A stretch of DNA of 64,000 nt from Megalonaias nervosa (GCA_016617855.1 JAECUM010001162.1:1-64000), one strand, 5' to 3'. Shown: positions 23,573-33,790, counted from the stretch's first letter. The notes: a model not told the origin generated them from the letters alone. Program-made: numbers and translations.

Positions 23573-25228
23573 TATGACATTTCAGTCTTCCCATGAGTAG
23601 TTGTTATGCAATGACTATCCAAATGACATTTCAGTCTTCCCATGACTAGTTGTTATGCAATGACTATCCAAATGACATTTCAGTCTTCCCATGACTAGTT
23701 GTTATGCAATGACTATCCAAATGACATTTCAGTCTTCCCATGACTAGTTGTTATGCAATGACTATCCAAATGACATTTCAGTCTTCCCATGAGTGATCTT
23801 TATGCAATGACTATCCAAATGACATTTCAGTCTTCCCATGAGTGGTCTTCATGCAATGACTATCCAAAGGACATTTCAGTCTTCCCATGAGTGGTCTTCA
23901 TGCAGTGACTATCCAAATGACATTTCAGTCTTTCCATGAGTGGTCTTGATGCAGTGACTATCCAAATGACATTTCAGTCTTCCCATGAGTAGTTGTTATG
24001 CAATGACTATCCAAATGACATTTCAGTCTTCCCATGAGTGGTCTTTATGCAATGACTATCCAAATGACATTTCAGTCTTCCCATGAGTGGTCTTCATGCA
24101 GTGACTATCCAAATGACATTTCAGTCTTTCCATGAGTGGTCTTCATGCAATGACTATCCAAAAGACATTTCAGTCTTCCCATGAGTGGTCTTCATGCAAT
24201 GACTATCAAATGACATTTCAGTCTTCCCATTAGTGGTCTTCATGCAATGACTATCCAAATGACATTTCAGTCTTCCCGTGAGTGGTCTTCATGCAATGAC
24301 TATCCAAATGACATTTCAGTCTTCCCATTAGTGGTCTTCATGCAATGACTATCCAAATTGACATTTCTGTCTTCCCATGAGTGGTCTTCATGCAATGACT
24401 ATCCAAATGACATTTCAGTCTTCCCATGAGTGGTCTTTATGCAATGACTATCCAAATGACATTTCAGTCTTCCATTTAGTGTTCTTTATCCAACTACTAT
24501 CCAAATGACATTTCAGTCTGCCCATGAGTGGTCTTCATGCAATGACTATCCAAAAGACATTTCAGTCTTCCCATCAGTGGTCTTCATGCAATGACTATCC
24601 AAATGACATTTCAGTCTTCCCATGAGTGGTCTTCATGCAGTGACTATCCAAATGACATTTCAGTCTTTCCATGAGTGGTCTTGATGCAGTGACTATCCAA
24701 ATGACATTTCAGTCTTCCCATGAGTGGTCTTCATGCAATGACTATCCAAATGACATTTCAGTCTTCCCATGAGTGGTCTTCATGCAATGACTATCCAAAT
24801 GACATTTCAGTCTTCCCATTAGTGGTCTTCATGCAATGACTATCCAAATTGACATTTCTGTCTTCCCATGAGTGGTCTTCATGCAATGACTATCCAAATG
24901 ACATTTCAGTCTTCCCATGAGTGGTCTTCATGCAATGACTATCCAAATGACATTTCAGTCTTCCATTTAGTGTTCTTTATCCAACTACTATCCAAATGAC
25001 ATTTCAGTCTGCCCATTAGTGGTCTTCATGCAATGACTATCCAAATAACGTTTCAGTCTTCCCATCAGTGGTCTTCATGCAATGACTATCCAAATGACAT
25101 TTCAGTTTTCCCAAAAGTGGTCTTCATGCAATGACTATCCAAATGACATTTCAGTCTTCCCATGAGTGGTCTTCAGGCAATGATTATCCAAATGACATTT
25201 CAGTCTTCCCTTTAGTGTTCTTTATCCA
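23573..25228. repeat. 49-bp tandem array (about 33 copies) with 10-unit higher-order period
   Basis: The unit is ATGACATTTCAGTCTTCCCA, TGAGTGGTCTTCATGCAATG, ACTATCCAA. Two rare variants recur 491 bp apart: CCAAATTGACATTTCTGTC at 24353 and 24844, and TCCATTTAGTGTTCTTTATC at 24471 and 24962. This shows that a block of ten units was duplicated. The left five units share GAGTAGTTGTTATG, which is nearly absent further right, so homogenisation is local. Confidence 0.97.
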
Positions 25229-25494
25229 ACTGACATTTCAGTCTTCATTTTTAACAAATCCATGGTGCAATACTAATTGCTGCAGATCTCTCCAGAATAA
25301 AACCCAATATTTCTTGAAGGAATTAAATCATTCTTTTCTTAAAGCACAAGGTCAAAAACTTTGTTATCCATTTTTTATGAAATATGAACTTCAAAAATAT
25401 TAACAAGAGAAAGACTACTAGAGCCACTAAAATCTTGACCTGGTAAGCCATAGTATTCTTGTCATTTTTTTCTGTCAGATTTCAGATTTGGTTT

Positions 25495-25678
25495 GATGTT
25501 CTTATGGCACAGCAACACAAATAGGTTATTTTGTGCCGAGGCAATTGGAGTAAAGTGACTTGCCCAAAGAACTATTGTGGTAGCTGACCAAGGCTGGTCC
25601 AACTGTAGGATTTGAACCCATACCCTTTAGATCGCTAGTACCACATGCTAACCACTGAGTCACTGTGGCTTCTCACAG
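25495..25678 (-). mobile_element. tRNA-derived SINE (family 4)
   Basis: The complement begins GCCACAGTGACTCAGTGGTT, has box B GGGTTCAAATCC, then CTTTGGGCAAGTCACTTTAC and GCCTCGGCACAAAATAACC. TGGGCAAGTCACTT is a core motif shared by many animal SINEs of the MIR/CORE-related type. Single copy in this window; the family name is not assigned. Confidence 0.7.
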
Positions 25679-25882
25679 TATTTCTGAAGAAATCTTAAAA
25701 CTATGAAATCTATACTTTCATAATTTCTCCTTGATTTTCACACCGTGAAGCTCTGCAATTTTCAAATGCAGGGGTGGGTTGGTAGTGGGATTTCAATATT
25801 TATGGTGTGGGGGATTTTTTTTTACAAGAGAATAGTTGACTTGTTACATATGTGTATGCTAAATAACTTTTAAGTAAGTTTT

Positions 25883-26065
25883 GTTTTGTTGGTTTTAATT
25901 TTTAACACATTTTTGGCTAGGAAAGGAAATGACAGTCAAGTACCTTTCCTGAAGAACACACCATTCGCAGCAGCCATCATGGATTGACCTACATGGATAC
26001 TGAACCTGCAACTTGTAGATTACAAGCTTGTTGCTGACTACCAACTGAGTTACCATGATTCCCAT
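25883..26065 (-). mobile_element. SINE family 3 (tRNA-derived), copy
   Basis: The complement shows GTAACTCAGTTGGTAGTCAG (box A-like), ACAAGTTGCAGGTTCAGTATCC split as box B, and a tail GTGTGTTCTTCAGGAAAGGT, AAAATGTGTTAAAAATTAAA, ending in AACCAACAAAAC. The tail agrees with the element at 61.77-61.95 kb. Confidence 0.65.
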
Positions 26066-26122
26066 TTAATGAATAAATATAAAACTTGTTTTTCTTCATT
26101 ATCAGCACACCTAGATCACGTG

Positions 26123-26453
26123 TGTGTGTGTGTGATTTGGATTTTTGACATAGCTTTAACAATTTTTCAGTCATATTGCTACAAATTCTGCAGTGTGGCA
26201 GTTTATAGTGATGTCTAGCATTAGGGCATCATGCTGCAGACATGTGGCATCATGTCCCACCCAGTCAAATTATCCTGACACCAGGTCAACCAGCCCTAAC
26301 ATCAACCTCTTAATGCTGATCACCAAGCGAGAGCTGCTGGTACCATTTTTATAAGTCTTGGTATGACTCAGCAGATGTTTGAACCTGCGACCTCCTGCAT
26401 CCAAGGTGGATGCTCTACCACTTACACTACACCCACTGGGAGCAATTGGGTGT
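26123..26453 (-). mobile_element. SINE family 2, copy 3
   Basis: Complete order of the family on the minus strand, ending at a (CA)n tail read here as TGTGTGTGTGTGTGATTTGG. Flanks GATCACGTG (26114-26122) and GATCATGTG (26454-26462) are probably the target duplication (one mismatch). Confidence 0.88.
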
Positions 26454-26964
26454 GATCATGTGTTGTGGCAGTGGCACTACATTGTATGCATGAAAACTGC
26501 ATGTAGCAGTAGCAACATTACCACCAAATACTGAAAACTGTAGTCTGCCTCTGTACAACCCTGCCAGGTCCAGCTGGCAAAAAACTTTAATTATTAGATA
26601 ATTAATGAAAGCATCTGATTGCTCAATTTAGAAAAGTCACATAATAGCAATACAAGATGGTAACTGATATAGAAGTACTTAAATGATCAGATTGAGCTTT
26701 TATGGGGGAATTCATTGAATTTAGCAGTGATATATGCTACTGCACATCTTAAAAACACCTTCAGTATTCTACAGTTGAATGGATCTCTTGTACCAGTAAT
26801 TTATATAGTTATGTATGTATATGTCAGTGGTCCACAATGTGGCTTCCTGTCACAGTGGTGTCATATGAGAAGTTTTATTTACCAGTGCAGCTTCTATTTC
26901 CTGTCACCTGTGAATGAGACAATTTTTGCAGGACAGAAGGTAAACTTGAAATGTATCATAGAGC

Positions 26965-27240
26965 ATGGATCCCCCCATCTCAGTGTTAGAAATGGATCCC
27001 CAACCTCAGTGTCAGAAATTAATCACCCACCTCAGTGTCAGAAATGGATCCCCCACCTCAGTGTTGCAAATGGAGCCCCCACTTCAGAGTTTCAAAAGGA
27101 CCCCACCTCATTGTTGCAAAAGGAGCCCCCACTTCCAAGTCTCAAATGGGCCCACCTCAGTGTTGCAAATGGAGCCCCCACTTCAGTCTCAAATGGACCC
27201 CACCTCAGTGTCTCATATGATCTAACCAGTGTGTAATGTC
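26965..27240. repeat. Tandem array, about 26-bp unit
   Basis: About ten imperfect copies of CCCCCACCTCAGTGTTGCAA plus ATGGAG, with CA(T/G)TGTT and TTTCAAA variants. A 173-codon frame running into it is array-derived in its second half and has no recognisable domain in its first. Confidence 0.9.
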
Positions 27241-27378
27241 TACATTGATGGATGGACAAACATGGGTAATACCTATGTCTTACAACTGCCATGGTGAGGT
27301 TATCAAAAATTACTTTTCGGAAAAGTCAGATGCTGGCTTACTAGGGCAGGTGGTTGTTTAAAGTGACTACTGTAGAAT

Positions 27379-27598
27379 ATTGCACTTTACTGAATAAATT
27401 ATACTCAAATGCTGAGTAGTGGGCCCTGCCCTTATTGCACTTTACTGAATAAATTATACTCAAATGCTGAGTAGTGGGCCCTGCCCTTATTGCACTTTAC
27501 TGAATAAATTATACTCAAATGCTGAGTAGTGGGCCCTGCCCTTATTGCACTTTACTGAATAAATTATACTCAAATGCTGAGTAGTGGGCCCTGCCCTT
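27379..27598. repeat. 55-bp x4 identical tandem array
   Basis: Four copies with no difference that I can see: ATTGCACTTTACTGAATAAA, TTATACTCAAATGCTGAGTA, GTGGGCCCTGCCCTT. Identity implies very recent expansion. Confidence 0.97.
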
Positions 27599-27782
27599 TA
27601 AACATGATTACTTGTAGAGTGCAGGGGGCTCTCCAGCAAAACTTTCTTAGACTGAATTTGCCTAATTTTATTAAAGTTGGGGAAGGTCCCATCATCAAGA
27701 AAGGATTTATCTTTAGAGAAATAAACTAATAAACTGTAGAATGAAAATTGTTATCTGCTATTGCCATTTGGAGACAACGAAA

Positions 27783-28031
27783 TTAAGAATAAATACCTTT
27801 CTGAAGCATAACAGGTTATGACACCTTAGTTTTGGACTTTATCACAAGTGATGAAATGTTATCCTGGATATGAACCGACACCAATGTACAAAAGGTTTTT
27901 GTCATGTGGTCAACATTTAGTTGATCATGTGACTCCAGTCCAGAAGTCATTCCTCTGCTGAAGGTCTTGTGATAAGGTCGAAAGCTATGGAGTCATAACC
28001 TATTATGCTACAGAAAGGTATCTATTCTTAG
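27783..28031. mobile_element. Foldback MITE with 40-bp inverted ends
   Basis: The left arm 27783-27822 (TTAAGAATAAATACCTTTCT...) is the inverse of the right arm 27992-28031 (...GAAAGGTATCTATTCTTAG), with 36 of 40 positions matching. Between them is a second, inner inverted pair (TTATCACAAG near 27840, CTTGTGATAA near 27966). No coding capacity. The right arm contains the unit of the 28-bp array that follows, and a piggyBac element sits exactly at its outer end. Confidence 0.85.
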
Positions 28032-29101
28032 CCCTTTCATCATTATAGACTGGTTTTCCGGTCCAGGGGAAGTAGGTCTGTAAACACTACGGACCGCCTT
28101 ACCGGTCTGGAGCAGTGTTCTTCTGTAATGATATAGTACCCAACTATATATATTTCAGGGTACCTCTAATAACTTCCTTCTTGTAATGTAGATATTATAT
28201 TTGGATTATCTCATTGAGTTTAGCTTGTATACAACTAGAAATATGGAACAAAGTAGGCATTTTTAACAAGTTTCTGAATGGTGAAATTTGTATCCAAAAT
28301 GGCGGAGTTCGAAGAAAGATCAGATGAGAGTGAAGTGTCAGATTTTGAATTATCTGAGGATTTTACCAATTTTGACCTAGTACAGTTGGATGAAAATGAG
28401 AGAAGACTTCTGGAGAGACAATGGCATGCACTTGTGGGTGACAGTGATGACGATGATGAGGACTTTGAAGGTTCTGAACCGGAGGAATTGTACGCTCCAC
28501 GTAATTTTGTTTGGACGAAGTTGGAAAACCAAAGAGATTTGTTAGTTTTCTGAGAGAGTTGGACCCACCTGAGTGTTAGATGGCTCCAGGAAAGCTTTGG
28601 AATATTTTCAAATATTCTATTCAGATGAAGTTTTTGGAAACATTGTCCGTCTAACAAATTTGAAGATAAAAGAAAAACAGCTTTGTGGAATTCATTGTTT
28701 TACTCACGATTAACTTTAACAAGAATTTGATAAACTTCTACCTGTCAAAAAAAGAAAGACTTGTGTTGCTACTGGAATTATTCATGAGTACATCTAGGGT
28801 CATTTAAACAAGTTTTCGGAACTTTCAAAGTTTTCCAAGAGGTAAATAGATAATTACTTGCATTTTACCTGTTGTGTTACCTGTTTGTACCTGTATTTTA
28901 ACAGTTGTAGTAGATATGCACATAGTGAATTAGTCACAGAATTTTATTTTTACCTTGATTTTGACACCTAATCCAGCCAGATATCTTTATAATTGGCAAA
29001 GTTATGTTATTTCAAAGTCCACAAGTCATTTTGCTTTATAACTCCAAAGTTACTTAGTGTTGCGGACTCTATGCCTACAAAGTTACTTAGTGATGAAAGG
29101 G
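28032..29101 (+). mobile_element. Decayed piggyBac-type DNA transposon
   Basis: The terminal inverted repeats are CCCTTTCATCA at 28032 and TGATGAAAGGG ending at 29101 (11 bp exact). Both sides are flanked by TTAG (28028-28031 and 29102-29105), close to the TTAA target used by piggyBac transposases. The 1,070-bp length is about half of an autonomous element, and the inside retains a 5' transposase fragment followed by unrecognisable sequence, so it has a large internal deletion. It inserted at the junction of a MITE end and a 28-bp array. Confidence 0.85.
28299..28691 (+). pseudogene. piggyBac transposase N-terminal remnant
   Basis: The ATG at 28299 (context AAAATGG) opens an acidic N-terminus (EFEERSDESEVSDFEL, then DSDDDDEDFEG and EPEEL), then NFVWTKLENQRDL, with a stop at 28551-28553. 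Similarity continues in another frame past the stop (FLRELDPPEC), then after a further frame change as KALEYFQIFYSDEVFGNIVR and LTN. The pattern of an acidic head followed by A-EYF--F-SDEV--IV--TN is the entry to the DDE domain of piggyBac transposases. At least two frame breaks occur, and the catalytic core and C-terminal zinc finger are absent. Not functional. Confidence 0.75.
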
Positions 29102-29690
29102 TTAGATTATTACAGAAAGGTATCTATTGTTACATTATTGCAGAAAGGTATCTATTCTTAGATTACTACAGAAATGTATCTATTCTTAGATTACTACAGA
29201 AAGGTATCTATTCTTAGATTACTACAGAAAGGTATCTATTCTTAGATTATTGCAGCAAGGTATCTATTCTTAGATTATTGCAGAAAGGTATCTATTCTTA
29301 GATTACTACAGAAAGGTATCTATTCTTAGATTATTGCAGAAAGGTATCTATTCTTAGATTACTACAGAAAGGTATCTGTTCTAGTATTATTACAGAAAGG
29401 TATCTATTCTAGTATTATTACAGAAAGGTATCTATTCTAGTATTATTACAGAAAGGTATCTATTCTAGTATTATTACAGAAAGGTATCTATTCTTAGATT
29501 ACTACAGAAAGGTATCTATTCTAGTATTATTACAGAAAGGTATCTATTCTAGTATTATTACAGAAAGGTATCTATTCTTAGATTACTACAGAAAGGTATC
29601 TATTCTTAGATTATTACAGAAAGATATCTATTCCTAGATTATTACAGAAAGGTATCTATTGTTAAGTTATTACAGAGAGGTATTTATTCT
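29102..29690. repeat. 28-bp tandem array derived from MITE end
   Basis: About 21 copies of TTAGATTATTACAGAAAGGT plus ATCTATTC, with an AGTATTATT variant forming a run around 29393-29580. The unit equals the terminal part of the MITE right arm (28009-28031). Confidence 0.95.
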
Positions 29691-29984
29691 TTGTTTGAAG
29701 CTAGTTAATGGTTTGCAAAATCACATGATCCATTTTCACTTTACCTTGAACAGTTTAACTTCCCTTTCCAATATACATTGGTTTGAACACTTCAACCTGT
29801 GTTTCAATTATCTGTACTAAGCTACACAAGTATGGTCTCTTTTTTCACATCAGTGAAAGAACCAGTACAGGTTAGTTAACACTGCTTTCTCAACCTTCAT
29901 CACCTAGTTTAAGGGGGTGGTGGTGTCACTGCATCACCATCCTACCAGCCATCTCTATATAACTCTAACTACTACTAAACTGAT

Positions 29985-30057
29985 GAACTGTGTACATAGG
30001 TTGTCTCTGACTGTGTACATAGGTTGCCTCTGACTGTGTACATAGGTTGCCTCTGTG
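29985..30057. repeat. 24-bp x3 tandem repeat
   Basis: Three copies of CTGTGTACATAGGTTGCCTC plus TGA. Confidence 0.9.
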
Positions 30058-30289
30058 ACAACCATCTATATAAGATAGGGTTTCATTTTTGGCCCCACCC
30101 ATAACTAGTTCCAAGATGGGCATCAAAGCTCATCTTTAAAGAAATGCATTTAGGCTGACATTTTTTAATATATTTTCTGTTCCAAAATGTTAAGCATACA
30201 GTCACAACAAGAAAATGAAAAATACATGTAACAAATCTGAGGCAGGGGCAATGGGTCTAAATGGGATTGGAGGAATGTTCTGCAATATG

Positions 30290-30830
30290 AGTTTCTTGAA
30301 AGGCCTCATGCTTTACTGTAGGAAGAGAATTTCCTGGAATTTAAGATGACACTATTTCTTCTTTTTAAATACAGAGTGTTGAAACCATCTTGGATACTCT
30401 TGAGTGACAAGGGTTTCAAATTAGCTGCTATGATGGCCATACTGATTATTAAGATGGCCACCATTTTCATTTAGGAGAAAATAGATCTGATGTCAAGATT
30501 TTCAACATGTTCACTATAGCAGTCATTTTGGATGTCTGCAGGACACCATTTTCATTTGTGACAAGATAGATTTAGTGACAATTTTCAACATGTTCACTAT
30601 GGTAGTCATTCTGGATGTCTGCAGGACACCATTTTCATTCAGGACCAACTAGATATCATAGATTATGTCTACAGGATCATTCAAGAGGAGTAGCCATATC
30701 AAGTTTTTGAAGATGGCCACCAAGGTGACCATATTGAATGTCAGTTCATGCAGCACATATATTCGGGACCAACTGAACATCATAAGCAATGTCTGGTAAA
30801 AGATCCATGTGAATATGGCCTTCCATTCAG
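30290..30830. repeat. GGCCAC interspersed family, copy
   Basis: Shares AAGATGGCCACCATTTTCAT, TTTCATTTAGGAGAAAATAG, CATTCAGGACCAACTAGATA and GAATATGGCCTTCCATTCAG with the 19.5-22.1 kb block. It contains an internal duplication of about 100 bp (ATTTTCAACATGTTCACTAT, near 30495 and 30580). Confidence 0.7.
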
Positions 30831-30847
30831 TGCAAGCAACTGAAAGT

Positions 30848-31490
30848 TGGGGGCCAAAGGTGACCGAGTGGTATAAGGGTGCTTGCCTTTACAGATCACT
30901 GATATCTTACCTCTGTCTGCATGGGTTTGAGTCTTGGGGCAGCCAATGTAGGTACGTCAGTGGTTGCCATGGCAGCCAGTATAACTTGTGCATGAAGAAC
31001 CAAGGAAAACCCTGGTAAGAACCACCTATCTATGGGAAGCTACTAGCAAGCTTTCTCACACACCAACATTGGCCAAGCCTGAGATTACAACCCAAACAGA
31101 CAGAGGTGAGATGGGAGTGATTGGGTGTGTGTGTGTGTTTGGGATTTTTAACATAGTTTTAACAATTTTTCAGTCATATCACTACAGTGTCTGCAGTGTC
31201 GCAGTCTTTAGTGATGTCTAGCACTGGGGAATCATGCCGCAGACATGTAGCATTATGTCCACCCATTCACATCATACTGACACCAGGCCGACCAGTCCTA
31301 ACACTAACCTCTTAATGCTGAGTGCCTAGCAAGGCAGCTGTTAGTGCCATTTTTATAAGCCTTTGGTATGACTTGGCCGTTGTTCAAACCTATGACCCCC
31401 TGCATCTGAGGCGGATGCTCTAACCACTATGCCACCCGATTGGTCTGGGAGTGATTGATAACGAGGATCACTCAGCCATCCTCAAGTGTC
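30848..31490. mobile_element. Foldback chimera of SINE family 1, interrupted by a family 2 SINE
   Basis: 30848-30955 is a plus-strand tRNA-like head (GGTGACCGAGTGGTATAAGG, box B GGGTTTGAGTCTTGGG). From about 30960 the sequence switches to the minus-strand body (GGCAGCCAGTATAA, GGGAAGCTACTAGCAAGC, CAGACAGAGGTGAGATGG), and after the nested SINE at 31124-31446 ends in a minus-strand head (ATAACGAGGATCACTCAGCC). Two family 1 parts are thus joined head-out in opposite orientation. Confidence 0.75.
31124..31446 (-). mobile_element. SINE family 2, copy 4, nested in SINE family 1
   Basis: Complete minus-strand copy, with (CA)n tail appearing as GTGTGTGTGTGTGTTTGGGA. Flanked by GGGAGTGATTG at 31113-31123 and 31447-31457, an exact 11-bp target duplication that also restores the family 1 sequence, proving the nesting order. 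Confidence 0.95.
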
Positions 31491-31549
31491 TGAGAAAATG
31501 AGCTAAATGTGAGAATTTGACATAATGATGGGTGCATGTGATGAACGGC

Positions 31550-33075
31550 AGCCTTGATGATGAGCACACCCATCAAGTTCCATGACTCTCTATAACAAGT
31601 CTTAATGAAGAGTACACCCATTAAGTTCAATGACTCTCTATAACAAGTCTTAATGAAGAGCACATCAAGTTCCATGACTCTCTATAACAAGTCTTAATGA
31701 AGAGTACACCCATCAAGTTCCATGACTCTATAACAAGTCTTAATGAAGAGCACACCCATTAAGTTCCATGACTCTCTATAACAAGTCTTAATGATGAGCA
31801 CACCCATTAAGTTCCATGACCCTCTATAACAAGTCTTAATGATGAGCACACCCATCAAGTTCCATGACTCCCTATAACAAGCCTTAATGATGAGCACACC
31901 CATCAAGTTCCATGACTCTCAATAACAAGTCTTAATGAAGAGCACACCCATTAATTTCCATGACTCTCTATAACAATCCTTAATGAAGAGTACACCCATT
32001 AAGTTCCATGACTCTCAATAACAAGCCTTAATAAAGAGTACACCCATTAAGTTCCATGACTCTCAATAACAAGTCTTAATGAAGAGCACACCCATCAAGT
32101 TCCATGACTCTCTATAACAAGCCTTAATGAAGAGTACACCCATTAAGTTCCATGTCTCTCAATAACAAGTCTTAATGAAGAGCACACCCATTAAGTTCCA
32201 TGACTCTCAATAACAAGTCTTAATGATGAGCACACCCATTAAGTTCCATGACTCTCAATAACAAGTCTTAATCAAGAGCACACCCATCAAGTTCCATGAC
32301 TCTCAATAACAAGTCTTAATGAAGAGCACACCCATCAAGTTCCATGACTCTCTATAACAAGTCTTAATGAAGAGCACACCCATTAAGTTCCATGACTCTA
32401 TAACAAGTCTTAATGAAGAGCACACCCATCAAGTTCCATGACTCTCTATAACAAGTCTTAATGAAGAGCACATCCATTAAGTTCCATGACTACCTATAAC
32501 AAGCCTTAATGATGAGCACACCCATCAAGTTCCATGACTCTCAATAACAAGTCTTAATGATAAGCACACCCATTAAGTTTCATGACTCTCTCTGAAACAG
32601 CAGTGTCAATTTTGACCACACTCATTAAGTTTCATGACTGCCTATAACAGTAACCTCCATGATGAGCACACCAATTCAGTTATATGACTCTCTATAACAG
32701 TAGTCTCCATGATGAGCACACCCATTAAGTTTTATGACTCTCTGTAACAGCAGTGTCAATTTTGAGCACACCCATTAAGTTTCATGACTGCCTATAACAG
32801 TAATCTCCATGATGTGAACACCCATTAAGTGCATGACTGTCCATAACAGTAGTCTCCATGATGAGTGCATGACTGCCCATAACAGTAGTCTCCATGATGA
32901 GCACACCCATTAAGTGCATGACTGCCCATAACAGTAGTCTCCATGATGAGCACACCCATTAAGTTTCATGACTGCCCATAACAGTAGTCTCCATGATGAG
33001 CACACCCATTAAGTGCATGACTGCCCATAACAGTAGTCTCCATGATAAACATACCCATCAAGCTTCATGACTCTC
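31550..33075. repeat. 48-bp tandem array (about 32 copies)
   Basis: The unit is AAGTCTTAATGAAGAGCACA, CCCATTAAGTTCCATGACTC, TCTATAAC. Left and central copies are close to each other; from about 32590 a different subtype takes over (AACAGTAGTCTCCATGATGA, GCACACCCATTAAGTGCATG). It ends roughly 85 bp from the donor of the kinesin exon at 33161-33309. 48 bp is divisible by three, so open frames on the minus strand are artefacts. Confidence 0.95.
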
Positions 33076-33160
33076 CACAGCATTGTCAGAAAATCTGAGC
33101 TAAATGCAAATGCTTTTATGTCAACATAAATCACCGAAAAAAGTAGTAAAAAATGCTTAC

Positions 33161-33309
33161 CTGGCACCTTCAAAAGGAGTAAGAAACACTTCATTGTTTA
33201 CGATTTCTACAAGGCAATGCTGAGGCTGAATACCCAGACCACTAAGCTGAATATCATGTTCTAGATGCTCTGCATCAGGACCGCCAGGGCAACCCACTAA
33301 TGTGTGTTC
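33161..33309 (-). CDS. KIF13: Kinesin-3 (KIF13-like) exon: N-terminal half of FHA domain
   Basis: Minus-strand exon of 149 bp. The acceptor AG is at 33311-33310 and the donor is GTAAGC from 33160 down. Read in phase 0 it has no stop and gives 49 codons plus two bases. The peptide starts EHTLVG, contains DIQLSGLGIQPQHCLVEI and ends VFLTPFEGA. In kinesin-3 motors this is the first half of the FHA domain, which follows the motor domain and neck. EHTL-G...DIQL-G(L/M)GI-PEHC is typical of KIF13A/B and Drosophila Khc-73, plus-end motors that carry membrane cargo on microtubules. The exon ends in phase 2 (AG), which the next exon completes as Arg. A 48-bp tandem array stops within about 90 bp of its donor. 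Exon structure and phases are seen; the family comes from remembered homologues. Another kinesin-3 subfamily is possible, and no motor-domain exon was found upstream. Confidence 0.88.
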
Positions 33310-33361
33310 CTGGAAAGATAGAAAATTAATGTTATATTTTATTCATACTGTAATACGATAA

Positions 33362-33440
33362 AACAAACTGAATAACTGCTGCCATCAGGAATCAAACCTG
33401 TATTTTGTCTGTCTGCAGTCCAGTAAACAGGCCAAATGAC
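33362..33440 (-). mobile_element. Possible tRNA-like SINE head
   Basis: The complement has CTAAGTCATTTGGCCTGTTT and CAGGTTTGATTCCTGATGG, resembling box A and box B. The body is not recognisable. Just upstream of the first visible kinesin exon in transcript sense. Confidence 0.4.
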
Positions 33441-33704
33441 TTAGAAGTCCAGACCAGGTAGACTGCTTAGTAGGTGTCTTGCATACCTCAATCACTGGCC
33501 TTGAACTCTACCATACTTTGACATTCATCCTCAAAGTTCACTCAGGTTCACATCTTCTCTCATGACACCATCTACCACTAATGAAAGCCCCAAATGTAAC
33601 AAGATGATACGAAGTCTAGGACTCTAGCTATCGGAGAAAACCAGTTTGTCAGTGTGGCTGAGCACCAGGATGGCTGGTTAGCGAGGTTACTTGTATAGTA
33701 ACCA

Positions 33705-33790
33705 CTACACTACATTACACTACACTATACTTCACTACACTATACTACACAACACTACACTACACTATACTATACTATACTGTACTATAT
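33705..33790. repeat. (ACTAC/ACTAT)n microsatellite
   Basis: Impure pentanucleotide run of ACTAC and ACTAT units. Confidence 0.95.

Larger units (their letters stand above)
10640..33309 (-). other. KIF13: Visible span of the kinesin-3 gene (three exons, two large introns)
   Basis: The three exons form one continuous frame of 397 nt (132 complete codons), giving a full FHA domain plus part of the adjacent segment. Transcription runs right to left. The introns (33160-17768 and 17657-10778) hold most of the repeats described here. The gene must extend beyond both visible ends, since the motor domain (about 350 residues) and the long tail are missing, so the flanking parts of the window may also be intron. 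Whether that is so cannot be shown from the sequence alone. Confidence 0.8.

Noticed and set aside
23573..25228. CRISPR-like array (regular repeats)
   Set aside because: Units are contiguous with no distinct spacers, and the context is a eukaryotic intron.
26715..27236. A 173-codon plus-strand frame
   Set aside because: The second half is the 26-bp array; the first half has no domain similarity.
27950..28000. Hammerhead ribozyme in the foldback MITE (CTGCTGAAGG...GTCGAAAGC)
   Set aside because: The core resembles CUGANGA...GAAA, but the required A after CUG is a C, and the intervening AAGGTC...AAGGTC is a direct, not inverted, repeat, so stem II cannot form.
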